From JBNPEO01 sp050490315 (GTDB lineage Bacteria; Actinomycetota; Actinomycetes; Actinomycetales; Micrococcaceae), in assembly GCF_050490315.1 (NCBI RefSeq), contig NZ_JBNPEO010000001.1, forward strand, positions 434,001-498,000: 64,000 nucleotides of DNA, given 5' to 3'. Under the pieces are notes generated by a model, which was not told the origin of the DNA, ran no database searches, and saw only the letters and a list, made by a program, of their open reading frames with translations. The first letter of the stretch is position 1; each line of letters opens with the position of its first letter. A program made the translations under genes and the position numbers. Below are positions 53,088 through 62,680 of the stretch, piece by piece.

Positions 53088-55408
53088 GAGTTCCAGCCTC
53101 CACCTACCGGCTCCAGATCCGCCCAGGATTCACTCTGCAGAACGCTGCAGGAATTGTCCCGTATCTGGCTTCGTTGGGGGTGGACTGGCTGTACCTCTCG
53201 CCCCTGCTGACCGCTGAACGCGGATCGGACCACGGCTATGACGTCACTGATCCTTCCTCCGTGGACATCGCCCGCGGCGGCCCCGAAGGGTTGGCTGCAG
53301 TGGCGGCTGCCGCGCGCGACGCCGGCTTGGGGATCCTTGTGGACATTGTCCCTAACCACATGGGGGTGGCTTCTCCGGCGCAGAATCCGTGGTGGTATTC
53401 GCTCCTCAAGGAGGGCCAGCAGTCACGCTACGCCGAAGCGTTCGACGTCGACTGGGACTTTGCCGGCGGAAAAATTCGGATACCGGTCCTCGGTAGCGAC
53501 GACGATCTGGACAAACTCGAGATCTATGCAGGGGAGCTCCACTACTACGGACACCGTTTCCCGCTTGCCGAGGGTAGCTGGCATGAAGGCGATGACCCGC
53601 AAAAGGTTCTCGGCCGCCAGCACTACGAGCTGGTGGACTGGCGCCGGGCGGACAATGAGCTGAATTACCGGCGCTTCTTCGCGGTGAACACCCTCGCCGG
53701 GATTCGGGTTGAAATTCCGTGGGTCTTTGACGAGTCCCACGCGGAGATTCTGCGTTGGGTTCGTGAAGGACTGGTTGACGGGTTGCGTATTGACCATCCG
53801 GATGGCCTGGCTGATCCGGTGGGGTACCTGCACCGTCTCAAAGAAGCCAGCGGAGGCGCGTACATTCTGGTGGAGAAAATCCTCGAACCCGGTGAGCACC
53901 TTCCCGCTGACTTTGAATGTGAGGGAACCACCGGATACGACGCCTTGGCGGACGTAGACAGGCTCTTTGTTGATCCAGCTGGGAAAACTCCGCTCTCACG
54001 GTTGGATACAAGGCTCCGCTCCGGCCGTGCAGCCGACTACGAAGACATGATCCACGGCACCAAACGAGACATGGAAGACGGGATCCTTCATTCGGAGATA
54101 TTGCGTCTGGCGCGTTTGGTGCCCGAATCTGCTGGCCTAGCTAAGACACAAGCAAGCGAGGCGCTCGCCGAAATCATCGCTAACTTCCCTGTGTACCGTA
54201 CGTACCTGCCCGAAGGCGCTGCCGTCCTCAAAGATGCAGTGGTTTCCGCAGCCGAAAACAAGCCAGAACTGGCAGACTCCATCACCTCGCTTCTGCCCCT
54301 CTTGGAGGATGTGGAATCGGAACTGGGGCGGCGTTTCCAGCAAACGTCCGGCATGGTGATGGCCAAGGGCGTCGAGGACACCGCGTTCTACCGTTACACC
54401 CGTCTAGGGACCCTTACGGAGGTTGGCGCAGACCCTACAGAGTTCGCCTTGGCCCCCGAGGAATTTCACTCGCGGATGGCAGCGCGCCAACAGCATATTC
54501 CCCTGTCCATGACCACGCTGACCACTCATGACACTAAACGCAGCGAAGACACTCGGGCACGTATTTCGGTGATTTCTGAGATGGTTCCTGAGTGGTCAGC
54601 CACGCTGACTCGTTTGCGCTCGCTGGCTCCGCTGCCTGACGGTCCACTCGCTGCACTGTTGTGGCAAGCCATTGCCGGTGCCTGGCCGGCAGGGCGCGAA
54701 CGTCTGCGCGCGTACGCAGAAAAAGCTGCACGCGAAGCGGGCAGTTCCACCACGTGGACGGACCCAGATGAAGAGTTTGAAGCCAAGCTTCTCGCCGCCG
54801 TAGACGCTGTTTTTGACGATCCAGAAGTGCGGAGCGAACTGACTGGTTTTGTGGCGCGTATTCAGCCGCACGGGGCTTCGAACGCGCTCTCTGCCAAACT
54901 CGTGCAACTCACCATGCCGGGTGTTCCGGACGTGTACCAGGGCACCGAATTCTGGGACCGTTCACTCGCTGATCCGGACAACCGCCGCAGTGTGGACTTT
55001 GCACGCCGTGCTGCGCTATTGGCAGATCTCGACGACGGCGTGCTCCCGGCTTCGTTTGTGGAAGAGTCAGCAAAGCTCCTTGTCACTTCCCGTGCACTCC
55101 GCTTGCGCCGCGACCGGCCTGAGCTGTTCGCCGGGTACTGGCCGCTGACGGCTACTGGCCCGGCAGCGAAGCATCTGATCGCCTTCGGTCGGGGCAGTAG
55201 TGAGGAGAGTGTTGGCGCTATGACTCTCGCCACTCGCTTGCCGTACGGTTTGGAGGCCGACGGCGGTTGGCGAGACACCGCCGTCGAACTGCCGGTGGCG
55301 ATGCGGGATGAACTGACCGGCGTGACGCACGGGCCAGGCAGCGTTGAAGTGGGGGGTATTTTGCGTATCTACCCGGTGGCACTGCTGATTCCTGCTGACG
55401 AATCATAG
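53084..55408 (+). CDS. treY: Maltooligosyl trehalose synthase
   Basis: Converts the reducing-end maltose of a maltodextrin to a terminal trehalose (GH13, 774 residues). It begins RVPASTYRLQIRPGFTLQNAAGIVPYLASLGVDWLYLSPL; catalytic Asp237 in GLRIDHPDGLADP and Glu264 in YILVEKILEPG; TTHDTKRSEDTRARI holds the third acidic residue. The ATG overlaps the treX stop (ATGA). Confidence 0.96.
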   Translation: MRVPASTYRLQIRPGFTLQNAAGIVPYLASLGVDWLYLSPLLTAERGSDHGYDVTDPSSVDIARGGPEGLAAVAAAARDAGLGILVDIVPNHMGVASPAQNPWWYSLLKEGQQSRYAEAFDVDWDFAGGKIRIPVLGSDDDLDKLEIYAGELHYYGHRFPLAEGSWHEGDDPQKVLGRQHYELVDWRRADNELNYRRFFAVNTLAGIRVEIPWVFDESHAEILRWVREGLVDGLRIDHPDGLADPVGYLHRLKEASGGAYILVEKILEPGEHLPADFECEGTTGYDALADVDRLFVDPAGKTPLSRLDTRLRSGRAADYEDMIHGTKRDMEDGILHSEILRLARLVPESAGLAKTQASEALAEIIANFPVYRTYLPEGAAVLKDAVVSAAENKPELADSITSLLPLLEDVESELGRRFQQTSGMVMAKGVEDTAFYRYTRLGTLTEVGADPTEFALAPEEFHSRMAARQQHIPLSMTTLTTHDTKRSEDTRARISVISEMVPEWSATLTRLRSLAPLPDGPLAALLWQAIAGAWPAGRERLRAYAEKAAREAGSSTTWTDPDEEFEAKLLAAVDAVFDDPEVRSELTGFVARIQPHGASNALSAKLVQLTMPGVPDVYQGTEFWDRSLADPDNRRSVDFARRAALLADLDDGVLPASFVEESAKLLVTSRALRLRRDRPELFAGYWPLTATGPAAKHLIAFGRGSSEESVGAMTLATRLPYGLEADGGWRDTAVELPVAMRDELTGVTHGPGSVEVGGILRIYPVALLIPADES

Positions 55409-55416
55409 GAGGCACT

Positions 55417-57228
55417 ATGACTGCAAGCACCGTGACTGGGAACACTACGACTGGAGCTGCTGTGACAGGCAACAAACGATTCGATCTTTGGGCACCGAAG
55501 CTTCAGGCACCGGTCCTGGTAGCCGACGGCGCCAAATACGCTATGACGGCGGCAGCGGGTGGATGGTGGACAGCGCCTGATGCACCTAAAGATGGCGAGG
55601 CTGATTACGGCTATCTGCCGGACGCAAACGCCCAGACGCCACTGCCAGACCCACGTTCTCGCCGCCAACCGGCAGGTGTACATAACCTGTCGCGCACCTT
55701 CGACTCGGGAGCGCACAACTGGCGAGACGCCGCTTGGCGTGGCAAGGCGCTCGCCGGCTCAGTGATTTACGAACTCCACGTGGGCACGTTTACCCCTGAA
55801 GGGACCCTCGAAGCAGCAGCCACGCGCCTCGATTACCTGGCCGGGCTCGGCATCGACTTCGTGGAACTCCTGCCCGTCAACGCGTTCAACGGAACCCACA
55901 ATTGGGGTTATGACGGTGTGCTGTGGTTCGCCGTGCAGGAAGAATACGGCGGACCGGCTGCCTACCAACGCTTTGTGGACGCGGCCCATGCAGCCGGGGT
56001 GGGCGTCATTCAAGATGTGGTCTACAACCACCTCGGGCCCAGTGGCAACTATCTTCCCGTCTATGGCCCGTACCTGAAATCCGGCGAAGGCAACACCTGG
56101 GGCGACTCGGTTAATCTCGACGGGCCAGGTTCTGACGAGGTGCGCCGCTACATCCTGGACAACGCCGCAATGTGGCTGCGCGACTACCACGTGGACGGGC
56201 TCCGGCTCGATGCAGTCCACGCCTTCAAGGACGAACGTGCCATCACACTCCTCGAAGAATTCGGCGAACTTGGGGCCACCATTGCTGCCGAGACTGGGAT
56301 CGAACGGACAATGATCGCCGAATCGGACCTCAACGACCCGCGCCTGCTCTACCCACGCGCCGCAAACGGCTTTGGACTCACGGGCCAATGGAGCGACGAC
56401 TTCCACCACGCAGTCCACGTCACCGTCAGTGGAGAAACCACCGGCTACTACGCCGACTTCGACTCCGTCGAGGTGCTCGCCAAGGTTCTCAAGGGCGGCT
56501 TCTTTCATGACGGCAGCTACTCAAGCTTCCGCTTCCGGCACCATGGGCGGCCCATAAACCCAGCGCTGGCACACCCGGCAGCGCTGGTGGTCTGCAACCA
56601 GAACCATGACCAGATCGGCAACCGAGCTACGGGGGACAGGCTGGCGCAATCACTTGCCTACCCGCGGCTAGCCCTCGCCGCAGTGCTGACCCTCACCTCA
56701 CCGTTTACACCCATGCTTTTTATGGGTGAAGAGTTCGGCGCCACCACCCCTTGGCAGTTCTTCACCTCCCACCCCGAACCGGAACTCGGCCGCGCAACGG
56801 CGGAAGGACGCATTCGCGAGTTTGAACGCATGGGCTGGGACCCCGCCGTCGTGCCCGATCCGCAAGACCCCCAAACCTTCCTCCGCTCCAAATTGGATTG
56901 GGCCCAAGCCATCGCCGACGGCGACCACGCGCGCCTCTCGGAGCTATATCGCGGACTCATTGCGCTCCGCCGTGAGAATCCTGAGCTGTGGCAACTAGGC
57001 TTCGAACACACCACAGTTGATTACGACGACGGCGCACGCTGGTTGTGGTTCGAACGCGGTCCGGTGCGGGTGGTGCTGAACTTTTCCGCGGAGACGCTGC
57101 GACTCCCCACAGACAACGAGTCAGACAAAGGGATCCTCTTGCTCGCGACCCAAGACGGTGTGGTGAGCGGAGAAAATGACGTTTCTGTGCCGCCGTTCAC
57201 CGCGGCCGTGCTTCGACTGGCAGGATAG
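55417..57228 (+). CDS. treZ: Maltooligosyl trehalose trehalohydrolase
   Basis: Releases trehalose from the TreY product (GH13, 603 residues). Asp265 (DGLRLDAVHAFKDE) and Glu302 (IAESDLNDPR) are the catalytic pair, with QNHDQIGNRATGDRL later. The first 15 residues are a Thr/Gly-rich run (TASTVTGNTTTGAA) before the real fold at KRFDLWAPK; the AGGAGG before ATG 55417 supports this start. It completes treX-treY-treZ. Confidence 0.95.
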   Translation: MTASTVTGNTTTGAAVTGNKRFDLWAPKLQAPVLVADGAKYAMTAAAGGWWTAPDAPKDGEADYGYLPDANAQTPLPDPRSRRQPAGVHNLSRTFDSGAHNWRDAAWRGKALAGSVIYELHVGTFTPEGTLEAAATRLDYLAGLGIDFVELLPVNAFNGTHNWGYDGVLWFAVQEEYGGPAAYQRFVDAAHAAGVGVIQDVVYNHLGPSGNYLPVYGPYLKSGEGNTWGDSVNLDGPGSDEVRRYILDNAAMWLRDYHVDGLRLDAVHAFKDERAITLLEEFGELGATIAAETGIERTMIAESDLNDPRLLYPRAANGFGLTGQWSDDFHHAVHVTVSGETTGYYADFDSVEVLAKVLKGGFFHDGSYSSFRFRHHGRPINPALAHPAALVVCNQNHDQIGNRATGDRLAQSLAYPRLALAAVLTLTSPFTPMLFMGEEFGATTPWQFFTSHPEPELGRATAEGRIREFERMGWDPAVVPDPQDPQTFLRSKLDWAQAIADGDHARLSELYRGLIALRRENPELWQLGFEHTTVDYDDGARWLWFERGPVRVVLNFSAETLRLPTDNESDKGILLLATQDGVVSGENDVSVPPFTAAVLRLAG

Positions 57229-57232
57229 CTGT

Positions 57233-58249
57233 ATGACTTATTCTGCAGCGGAAACCCGCTACGACTCCATGCCTTACCGTCGGCTAGGCCACAGCGGACT
57301 CAAATTGCCAGCAGTGTCGCTCGGCCTATGGCACAACTTCGGTGACGACAAACGCTTCGACGTCCAGCGCGACGTCTTGCGCCGTGCCTTCGACCTCGGC
57401 GTGACCCACTTTGACCTCGCCAACAACTACGGCCCGCCCGCTGGCTCAGCGGAAACAAACTTTGGGCGTCACCTTGCCGACGACTTCCGCCCGTACCGCG
57501 ACGAGCTCATCATCTCCACCAAAGCCGGCTACCACATGTGGAACGGTCCGTACGGGGAGTGGGGATCCCGGAAGAACCTGCTCTCGAGCTTGGATCAGTC
57601 CTTGGGCCGTATGGGTTTGGACTACGTTGACGTCTTCTACAGCCATCGCTTTGACCCAGAGACCCCGCTCGAAGAAACCATGGGTGCCCTCGACTCGGCT
57701 GTCCGCTCCGGCAAGGCCCTCTACGTCGGAATCTCAAACTACTCGGCGGAACAGACAGTCCAGGCGGTCAAGATCCTTCGTGAATTGGGCACACCGTTGT
57801 TGATCAATCAGCCGAACTACAACATCTTCTCCCGTTGGGTAGAGGAGGGCGAGCCCAGCCTGCTGCAAGTTCTTGACCAAGAAGGCGTTGGCTCAATCGC
57901 CTACTCGCCGCTTGCCCAGGGCGTTCTCACCGACAGGTACCTCAAGGGTGTGCCGTCCGACTCACGGGCCGCGCTGGGGCACTTCCTCAAGGAAAGCCAA
58001 CTCACCGAAGCCAAAATGGATGCCGTTCGGGGGCTCAACGAGCTGGCGCAAAAGCGTAGTCAGTCGCTGGCCCAAATGGCCCTTTCTTGGATCCTGCGCG
58101 AACAGCCCGAAGGTTCGGCATCCATCACCTCGGCACTCATTGGTGCTTCAAGCGTTGAGCAGCTTGAAAACAACCTCGCAGCAGTTAATAACTTGGAATT
58201 CTCAACTGCCGAGCTTGAAGCGATCAACACCCTGTCGAAGGCCGTATAG
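57233..58249 (+). CDS. Aldo/keto reductase of the YghZ (glyceraldehyde-3-phosphate reductase) type
   Basis: 338 residues, NADPH-dependent oxidoreductase barrel. The catalytic tetrad is visible: Asp61 and Tyr66 (DLANNYG), Lys97 (STKAGY), His138 (YSHRFD). It begins YRRLGHSGLKLPAVSLGLWHNFGDD and has the long NQPNYNIFSRWVEEG and AYSPLAQGVLTDRYL segments shared with E. coli YghZ/Gpr. I chose the ATG at 57233, 4 bases after the treZ stop; a longer frame from 57176 overlaps treZ. It may detoxify methylglyoxal or aldehydes made from trehalose or glycolysis, but the substrate is not proven. Confidence 0.88.
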   Translation: MTYSAAETRYDSMPYRRLGHSGLKLPAVSLGLWHNFGDDKRFDVQRDVLRRAFDLGVTHFDLANNYGPPAGSAETNFGRHLADDFRPYRDELIISTKAGYHMWNGPYGEWGSRKNLLSSLDQSLGRMGLDYVDVFYSHRFDPETPLEETMGALDSAVRSGKALYVGISNYSAEQTVQAVKILRELGTPLLINQPNYNIFSRWVEEGEPSLLQVLDQEGVGSIAYSPLAQGVLTDRYLKGVPSDSRAALGHFLKESQLTEAKMDAVRGLNELAQKRSQSLAQMALSWILREQPEGSASITSALIGASSVEQLENNLAAVNNLEFSTAELEAINTLSKAV

Positions 58250-58273
58250 TAACTGTCTATAGGAATTGAGGAG

Positions 58274-58306
58274 CGCGTCCGGGAACAAAAGTAGCTCCCG
58301 GACGCG
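58274..58306 (+). terminator. Terminator after the aldo/keto reductase
   Basis: CGCGTCCGGGA (58274-58284) pairs with TCCCGGACGCG (58296-58306), 11-nt loop, followed by TTCAAT. It separates the trehalose unit from ino1. Confidence 0.7.
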
Positions 58307-58319
58307 TTCAATACTTCGG

Positions 58320-58346
58320 TAGACTGCTACGGTGCCGTTTTGGCAC
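58320..58346 (+). promoter_or_regulatory. Likely ino1 -10 box and adjoining hairpin
   Basis: TAGACT (58320-58325) is a plausible -10, about 90 bases before ino1; no clear -35. Just after it, GTGCC-gtttt-GGCAC (58332-58346) would be in the new transcript or could be an operator. Confidence 0.4.
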
Positions 58347-58414
58347 GTGGGCCGCCAAGCCGTCGTACATTTCGACCGGTTCGCAGGCGGTGTGGTGAGT
58401 AAATAAGGAGTTCC

Positions 58415-59500
58415 GTGTCTTCAAATCCGATTCGTGTTGCACTCGTTGGTGTAGGAAACTGCGCCGCCTCTTTGGTCCAGGGTGTTGAGTACTACAAAGA
58501 TGCTGATCCCCAAGGCACCATTCCGGGTTTGATGCACGTTGAGTTTGGTAAGTACCACGTTAACGATGTGCAGTTTGTTGCCGCATTTGATGTTGACAGC
58601 AAAAAGGTTGGCCTCGACTTGGCCGACGCCATTGGTGCGAGCGAAAACAACACCATCAAAATTGCTGATGTCCCTGCATCTGGTGTCACCGTTCAGCGTG
58701 GCCACACCCTCGATGGCCTTGGTAAGTACTACCGCGAAACCATCGTTGAAGCCCCGGACGAGCCAGTAGACATCGTCGCTGCCCTGCGCGAAGCCAAAGC
58801 TGACGTTTTGGTTTGCTACTTGCCCGTTGGATCTGAACAGGCCGCAAAGTTCTACGCACAGTGTGCTATTGACGCTGGTGTGGCCTTCGTTAACGCCCTT
58901 CCGGTATTTATTGCTGGCACCAAAGAATGGGCCGACAAGTTCACCGAAGCCGGTGTCCCGATTGTTGGTGACGACATCAAGAGCCAGATTGGTGCAACCA
59001 TCACGCACCGCGTTATGGCCAAGTTGTTCGAAGACCGCGGTGTGACACTGGACCGTACGTACCAGTTGAACGTCGGTGGCAACATGGACTTCAAGAACAT
59101 GCTTGAGCGTGATCGTCTGATGTCCAAAAAGATTTCCAAGACACAGGCTGTGACCTCCAACATTGAGGCCGAGCTTCACGCAGACGACGTGCACATTGGT
59201 CCGTCCGACTACGTTGCCTGGTTGGACGACCGCAAGTGGGCCTTTGTCCGCATCGAAGGCCGCAACTTCGGTGACGCACCGGTGTCCATTGAATACAAGC
59301 TCGAAGTATGGGACTCACCCAACTCTGCTGGTGTGATCATCGACGCCATTCGTGCAGCCAAAATCGGTTTGGACCGCGGCATCGGTGGACCGTTGACCTC
59401 GGCATCCAGCTACTTTATGAAGTCCCCGCCAGAGCAGTTCAACGATGACCTGGCCCGCGAAAAGGTTGAAGCATTTATTCGCGGAGATATCGAGCGCTAA
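58415..59500 (+). CDS. ino1: Inositol-3-phosphate synthase (actinobacterial type)
   Basis: Converts glucose-6-phosphate to inositol-3-phosphate, 361 residues. NAD-binding loop GVGNCA at 12-17; DVLVCYLPVGSEQAAKFYA, QLNVGGNMDFKNML and SPNSAGVIIDAIRAAKIGLDRGIGG are family hallmarks. The size is that of the bacterial short form. The GTG start has AAGGAG upstream. The inositol phosphate is the acceptor for MshA, encoded 1.8 kb downstream on the other strand. Confidence 0.95.
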   Translation: MSSNPIRVALVGVGNCAASLVQGVEYYKDADPQGTIPGLMHVEFGKYHVNDVQFVAAFDVDSKKVGLDLADAIGASENNTIKIADVPASGVTVQRGHTLDGLGKYYRETIVEAPDEPVDIVAALREAKADVLVCYLPVGSEQAAKFYAQCAIDAGVAFVNALPVFIAGTKEWADKFTEAGVPIVGDDIKSQIGATITHRVMAKLFEDRGVTLDRTYQLNVGGNMDFKNMLERDRLMSKKISKTQAVTSNIEAELHADDVHIGPSDYVAWLDDRKWAFVRIEGRNFGDAPVSIEYKLEVWDSPNSAGVIIDAIRAAKIGLDRGIGGPLTSASSYFMKSPPEQFNDDLAREKVEAFIRGDIER

Positions 59501-59528
59501 ACCCGCCTCTGACCCGTACTGTTTAGCG

Positions 59529-59591
59529 CAACGCGGGGTCACTTACGGCCCATAATCCCGTCTGGGAGAGGCCGTAAGTGACCCCGTGTTG
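59529..59591. terminator. 22-bp inverted repeat between ino1 and fhs
   Basis: The left arm 59529-59550 contains CGGGGTCACTTACGGCC; the right arm 59570-59591 is its complement with a single G-T pair. Loop 59551-59569 has a further CCC/GGG. It probably ends both convergent units. Its unusual length and sequence make a dispersed repeat possible. Confidence 0.75.
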
Positions 59592-59595
59592 GCGT

Positions 59596-61323
59596 TTAAA
59601 AGAGGCCGGTGATAGTGCCGTCGGCGGAGACATCCATCCGCATCGCGGCAGGGGCCTTGGGCAGACCGGGCATGGTCATCACTGCACCGGTGAGGACCAC
59701 AATAAAGCCTGCCCCGGTTTTGGGGATGAGGTCACGCACGTGCACGGTAAATCCGGACGGAGACCCCAGCTTGGCAGGGTCGTCGCTGAAGGAATACTGC
59801 GTTTTGGCCATACAAACCGGCATGTTGCCCCAGCCGTTGCGCTCAATTTCCGCGAGCCGAAGTAGTGCGGGGACAGAGAATTCCACGTCTTTGGCGCCAT
59901 ATATTTCCTGAACGATCCTCCGGATTTTCTCCTCCACAGGAAGATCAAGCGGGTACAAGTGTTGAAAGTCAGATTCCCGGTCTAAAGCGGCCAGGACTTT
60001 GACAGCCAGCTCGTCACCGCCATCACGGCCGCCGCCCTCGCCCCAAACGTCGGCGACGGCAGCTTCGATCCCCTCCGCAGCGCACCAATCCAGCAGCCAC
60101 TCGAGTTCCTCAGGGGAGTCGTTGCTGAACTTGTTGATCGCCACTACAGGGTGCACACCAAACTTCTCGACGTTTCGCACGTGCCGCTTGAGGTTTGCAA
60201 CACCGAAACTCAGCGCCTCGACGTCGGGCACGGAAAGCTTTTCTGCGGGCACGCCGGCGTGCATTTTCAGGGCCCGGATGGTTGCCACAATAACGACGGC
60301 GGATGGCGCCACTTCAGCGAATCTTGACTTGATGTCCATGTACTTTTCAGCACCCAAGTCGGCGCCGAAACCCGCCTCAGTGACCACAACGTCCGCCAAA
60401 GCGCGGGCCGTGGTGGTGGCGATGACCGAGTTGCAACCATGGGCGATGTTAGCGAAAGGCCCGCCATGAACAAGTGCGGGTGTGCCAGCAATAGTCTGGA
60501 CTAGATTCGGTTTGATGGCCTCGCGTAAAAGCATGGCAAGGGCGCCTTCCACACCAAGGTCAGCCACTGTCACTGGTGTCCGGTCATAGCGGTAACCAAA
60601 AGTGATCCGGCCCAAGCGTGCCTTCAAGTCTTCAAGACTTTCAGCCAAACAAAAGACCGCCATAATTTCTGAGGAAGCAGTGATATCAAAACCGTCTTGA
60701 CGAGGCACACCCTGGGTGGGTCCGCCCAACCCAATCACTACCTCCCGAAGCGTGCGATCGTTGATGTCCAGCACCCGTTTGAAGGTCATCCTGCGCGGAT
60801 CGATGCCCAGCTCATTGCCCTGGTAGATGTGGTTGTCCACGAGTGCCATCAGCGCATTATTGGCCGCAGTGATCGCATGAAAGTCGCCCGTGAAATGCAG
60901 GTTGATCTGGTCCATGGGCAGCACTTGGGAATATCCGCCACCGGTAGCGCCGCCTTTCATCCCCAAGATTGGCCCAAGCGATGGCTCGCGAAGAGCGATC
61001 ATGGTTTTGTGCCCCGCTTTGGCGAGCGAATCAGCCAATCCCACCGTGATGGTCGATTTACCTTCACCAGCCGGTGTGGGAGACATGGCAGAGACCAGGA
61101 CTACCTTGCCGCGTTTGCCTGCCCGGTCCGTTGAAGGGGTTAGCTGGGCGGGATTTATCTTGGCTTTATGCGGACCGTACAGTTCTAGCGCATCCAGGTT
61201 AATACCTGCCTCTTGGGCGATCTCTTGGATAGGCCTGATGGTGGCGGCCTGGGCGATTTGCAGATCGTTGAGCACTTCAGACGTCCTTGTCTTTGGTGTC
61301 GAGGTCCTCGGTGTTGGGGTCAT
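59596..61323 (-). CDS. fhs: Formate-tetrahydrofolate ligase
   Basis: ATP-dependent formation of 10-formyltetrahydrofolate from formate. 575 residues. P-loop TPAGEGKST at 83-91; REPSLGPILGMKGGATGGGYSQVLPMDQINLHFTGD, GPFANIAHGCNS and TEAGFGADLGAEKY are diagnostic. The ATG at 61323 is 18 bases after the mshA stop, so the two are probably co-transcribed. This makes one-carbon units available for purine and fMet synthesis. Confidence 0.96.
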   Translation of the reverse strand: MTPTPRTSTPKTRTSEVLNDLQIAQAATIRPIQEIAQEAGINLDALELYGPHKAKINPAQLTPSTDRAGKRGKVVLVSAMSPTPAGEGKSTITVGLADSLAKAGHKTMIALREPSLGPILGMKGGATGGGYSQVLPMDQINLHFTGDFHAITAANNALMALVDNHIYQGNELGIDPRRMTFKRVLDINDRTLREVVIGLGGPTQGVPRQDGFDITASSEIMAVFCLAESLEDLKARLGRITFGYRYDRTPVTVADLGVEGALAMLLREAIKPNLVQTIAGTPALVHGGPFANIAHGCNSVIATTTARALADVVVTEAGFGADLGAEKYMDIKSRFAEVAPSAVVIVATIRALKMHAGVPAEKLSVPDVEALSFGVANLKRHVRNVEKFGVHPVVAINKFSNDSPEELEWLLDWCAAEGIEAAVADVWGEGGGRDGGDELAVKVLAALDRESDFQHLYPLDLPVEEKIRRIVQEIYGAKDVEFSVPALLRLAEIERNGWGNMPVCMAKTQYSFSDDPAKLGSPSGFTVHVRDLIPKTGAGFIVVLTGAVMTMPGLPKAPAAMRMDVSADGTITGLF

Positions 61324-61341
61324 CGAAGTTCGGTGCCGCGG

Positions 61342-62583
61342 CTAGGGGAACGATCTCCACTGGCTCAAAGCGGCACTATAACTGTGCTCCACGCTAGCCG
61401 CTGAATGCTGCCACCCAAAGGACTGTGCGTACAAGGAAGCAGCGCGCCCCAAATCCCCGCGCGTTTGCTCGTCGTCGTATAACGCCTCCATGGCTTGCGC
61501 CCACGCCGCCGGCTGGTGCCCGTCCACCAATAGTCCTGTCCGGCCGTCGCAGACAGCGTTGCTCAGCCCACCGACTCGGGTAGCAATCACCGGCGTGCCA
61601 CACGCTTGCGCCTCCAAGGCCACCAAACCAAAGGACTCACTAAATGACGGCATCGCCACCAAGTCCGCCGCACGGAACCAATCGGCCAGCTCTTGGCGCG
61701 GAACCGGCGGGACAAAAGTGACGGCGTCGAGCACGTTGTGGCGCTTGGCAATGACGTCAAGATCGTAATGACGGGCGCCGCTGTGTGCACCAATCAGGGA
61801 CAAGCGCAAAGGAATACCCGGCCGCGTTTCACGCAGTAATCCAGCCGCGGCAAGCAGCACATGTGGGCCTTTGAGGCGTTGCATTCGTCCAGCGAACACC
61901 ACATGAAAATCATTGGAGGGGATTCCGACGGCGGCCCGCGACTGGGCGCGGAAGGCTGGCTTAAACACATCCAAGTCAACGCCGGGGGAGACCACATCGA
62001 TCCGTTCGGGCCGGGCGTTGTAGTGCGTTTGCAGCTCGCTGGCCTCAGCGGTGGTGTTGGCGATCAGGCGTGCAGCGGCGTCAACAATGCGCTGCTCACC
62101 TAGCTCGCGCAGTTTGGGTTCCGCCGCCTCGCCAGAATGTAAGTGCTGATTTTTGACCTTAGCCATGGTGTGCATTGTGTGAACCAAAGGCACGTCCCAC
62201 CGGGTGGATAATTCAAGGCCAGCAATTCCAGAGAGCCAGTAGTGGGCGTGGATGAGGTCATAATGCCCGTGAGGTTGTGCGAGTTTGATCGCATCAATTT
62301 CATTGACCATGGCGTTGACCAAGTCAGGCAGGTCTTCTTTGGGAATTTTTCGGCGCGGTCCGGCCTGGACATTGTGGACACAAACTCCGGGTGCAGGATG
62401 CTCCACCAACGGTTGGGTCGGGTAAGTGGCGCGGGTAAAAATTTCCACTTCGGTTCCGCGCGCAGCCAGCGCCCCGGCTAGGGAACGGACGTAGACGTTC
62501 ATGCCACCGGCGTCCCCGGAACCAGGTTGTTCCAAGGGTGATGTGTGCAGCGAGAGGAAGGCGACGCGGCGCAGCGGTGGCAT
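61342..62583 (-). CDS. mshA: D-inositol-3-phosphate glycosyltransferase (mycothiol step 1)
   Basis: Retaining GT-B enzyme joining UDP-GlcNAc to 1D-myo-inositol-3-phosphate. 413 residues. The N-terminal GSGDAGGMNVYVRSLAGALAARGTEV and HAHYWLSG regions, the mid-domain VVFAGRMQRLKGPHVLL, and the C-terminal PSFSESFGLVALEAQACGTPVIA (E-x7-E type) match MshA. AAGGGA precedes the ATG. It diverges from alr with 96 bases between. Both substrates trace to genes in this window (glmS/glmM and ino1). Confidence 0.93.
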   Translation of the reverse strand: MPPLRRVAFLSLHTSPLEQPGSGDAGGMNVYVRSLAGALAARGTEVEIFTRATYPTQPLVEHPAPGVCVHNVQAGPRRKIPKEDLPDLVNAMVNEIDAIKLAQPHGHYDLIHAHYWLSGIAGLELSTRWDVPLVHTMHTMAKVKNQHLHSGEAAEPKLRELGEQRIVDAAARLIANTTAEASELQTHYNARPERIDVVSPGVDLDVFKPAFRAQSRAAVGIPSNDFHVVFAGRMQRLKGPHVLLAAAGLLRETRPGIPLRLSLIGAHSGARHYDLDVIAKRHNVLDAVTFVPPVPRQELADWFRAADLVAMPSFSESFGLVALEAQACGTPVIATRVGGLSNAVCDGRTGLLVDGHQPAAWAQAMEALYDDEQTRGDLGRAASLYAQSFGWQHSAASVEHSYSAALSQWRSFP

Positions 62584-62607
62584 GGGCGTCCCTTCTGAAG
62601 AGGCTCG

Positions 62608-62637
62608 AATCTAGGCTGAACACTGCAGAAAACACTA
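62608..62637 (-). promoter_or_regulatory. Predicted mshA-fhs promoter
   Basis: On the minus strand: TAGTGT (62632-62637), an 18-base spacer and TAGATT (62608-62613), about 25 bases before the mshA ATG. The -35 is weak. Confidence 0.4.
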
Positions 62638-62667
62638 CTCCTTCACACGCGCTCGGCGGGCTCCTAC

Positions 62668-62680
62668 TAGACTTGATAAG
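62668..62680 (+). promoter_or_regulatory. -10 box abutting alr (leaderless candidate)
   Basis: TAGACT (62668-62673), 6 bases, then the alr GTG at 62680. There is no Shine-Dalgarno sequence. If the box is used, the mRNA begins at the GTG. Confidence 0.45.
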
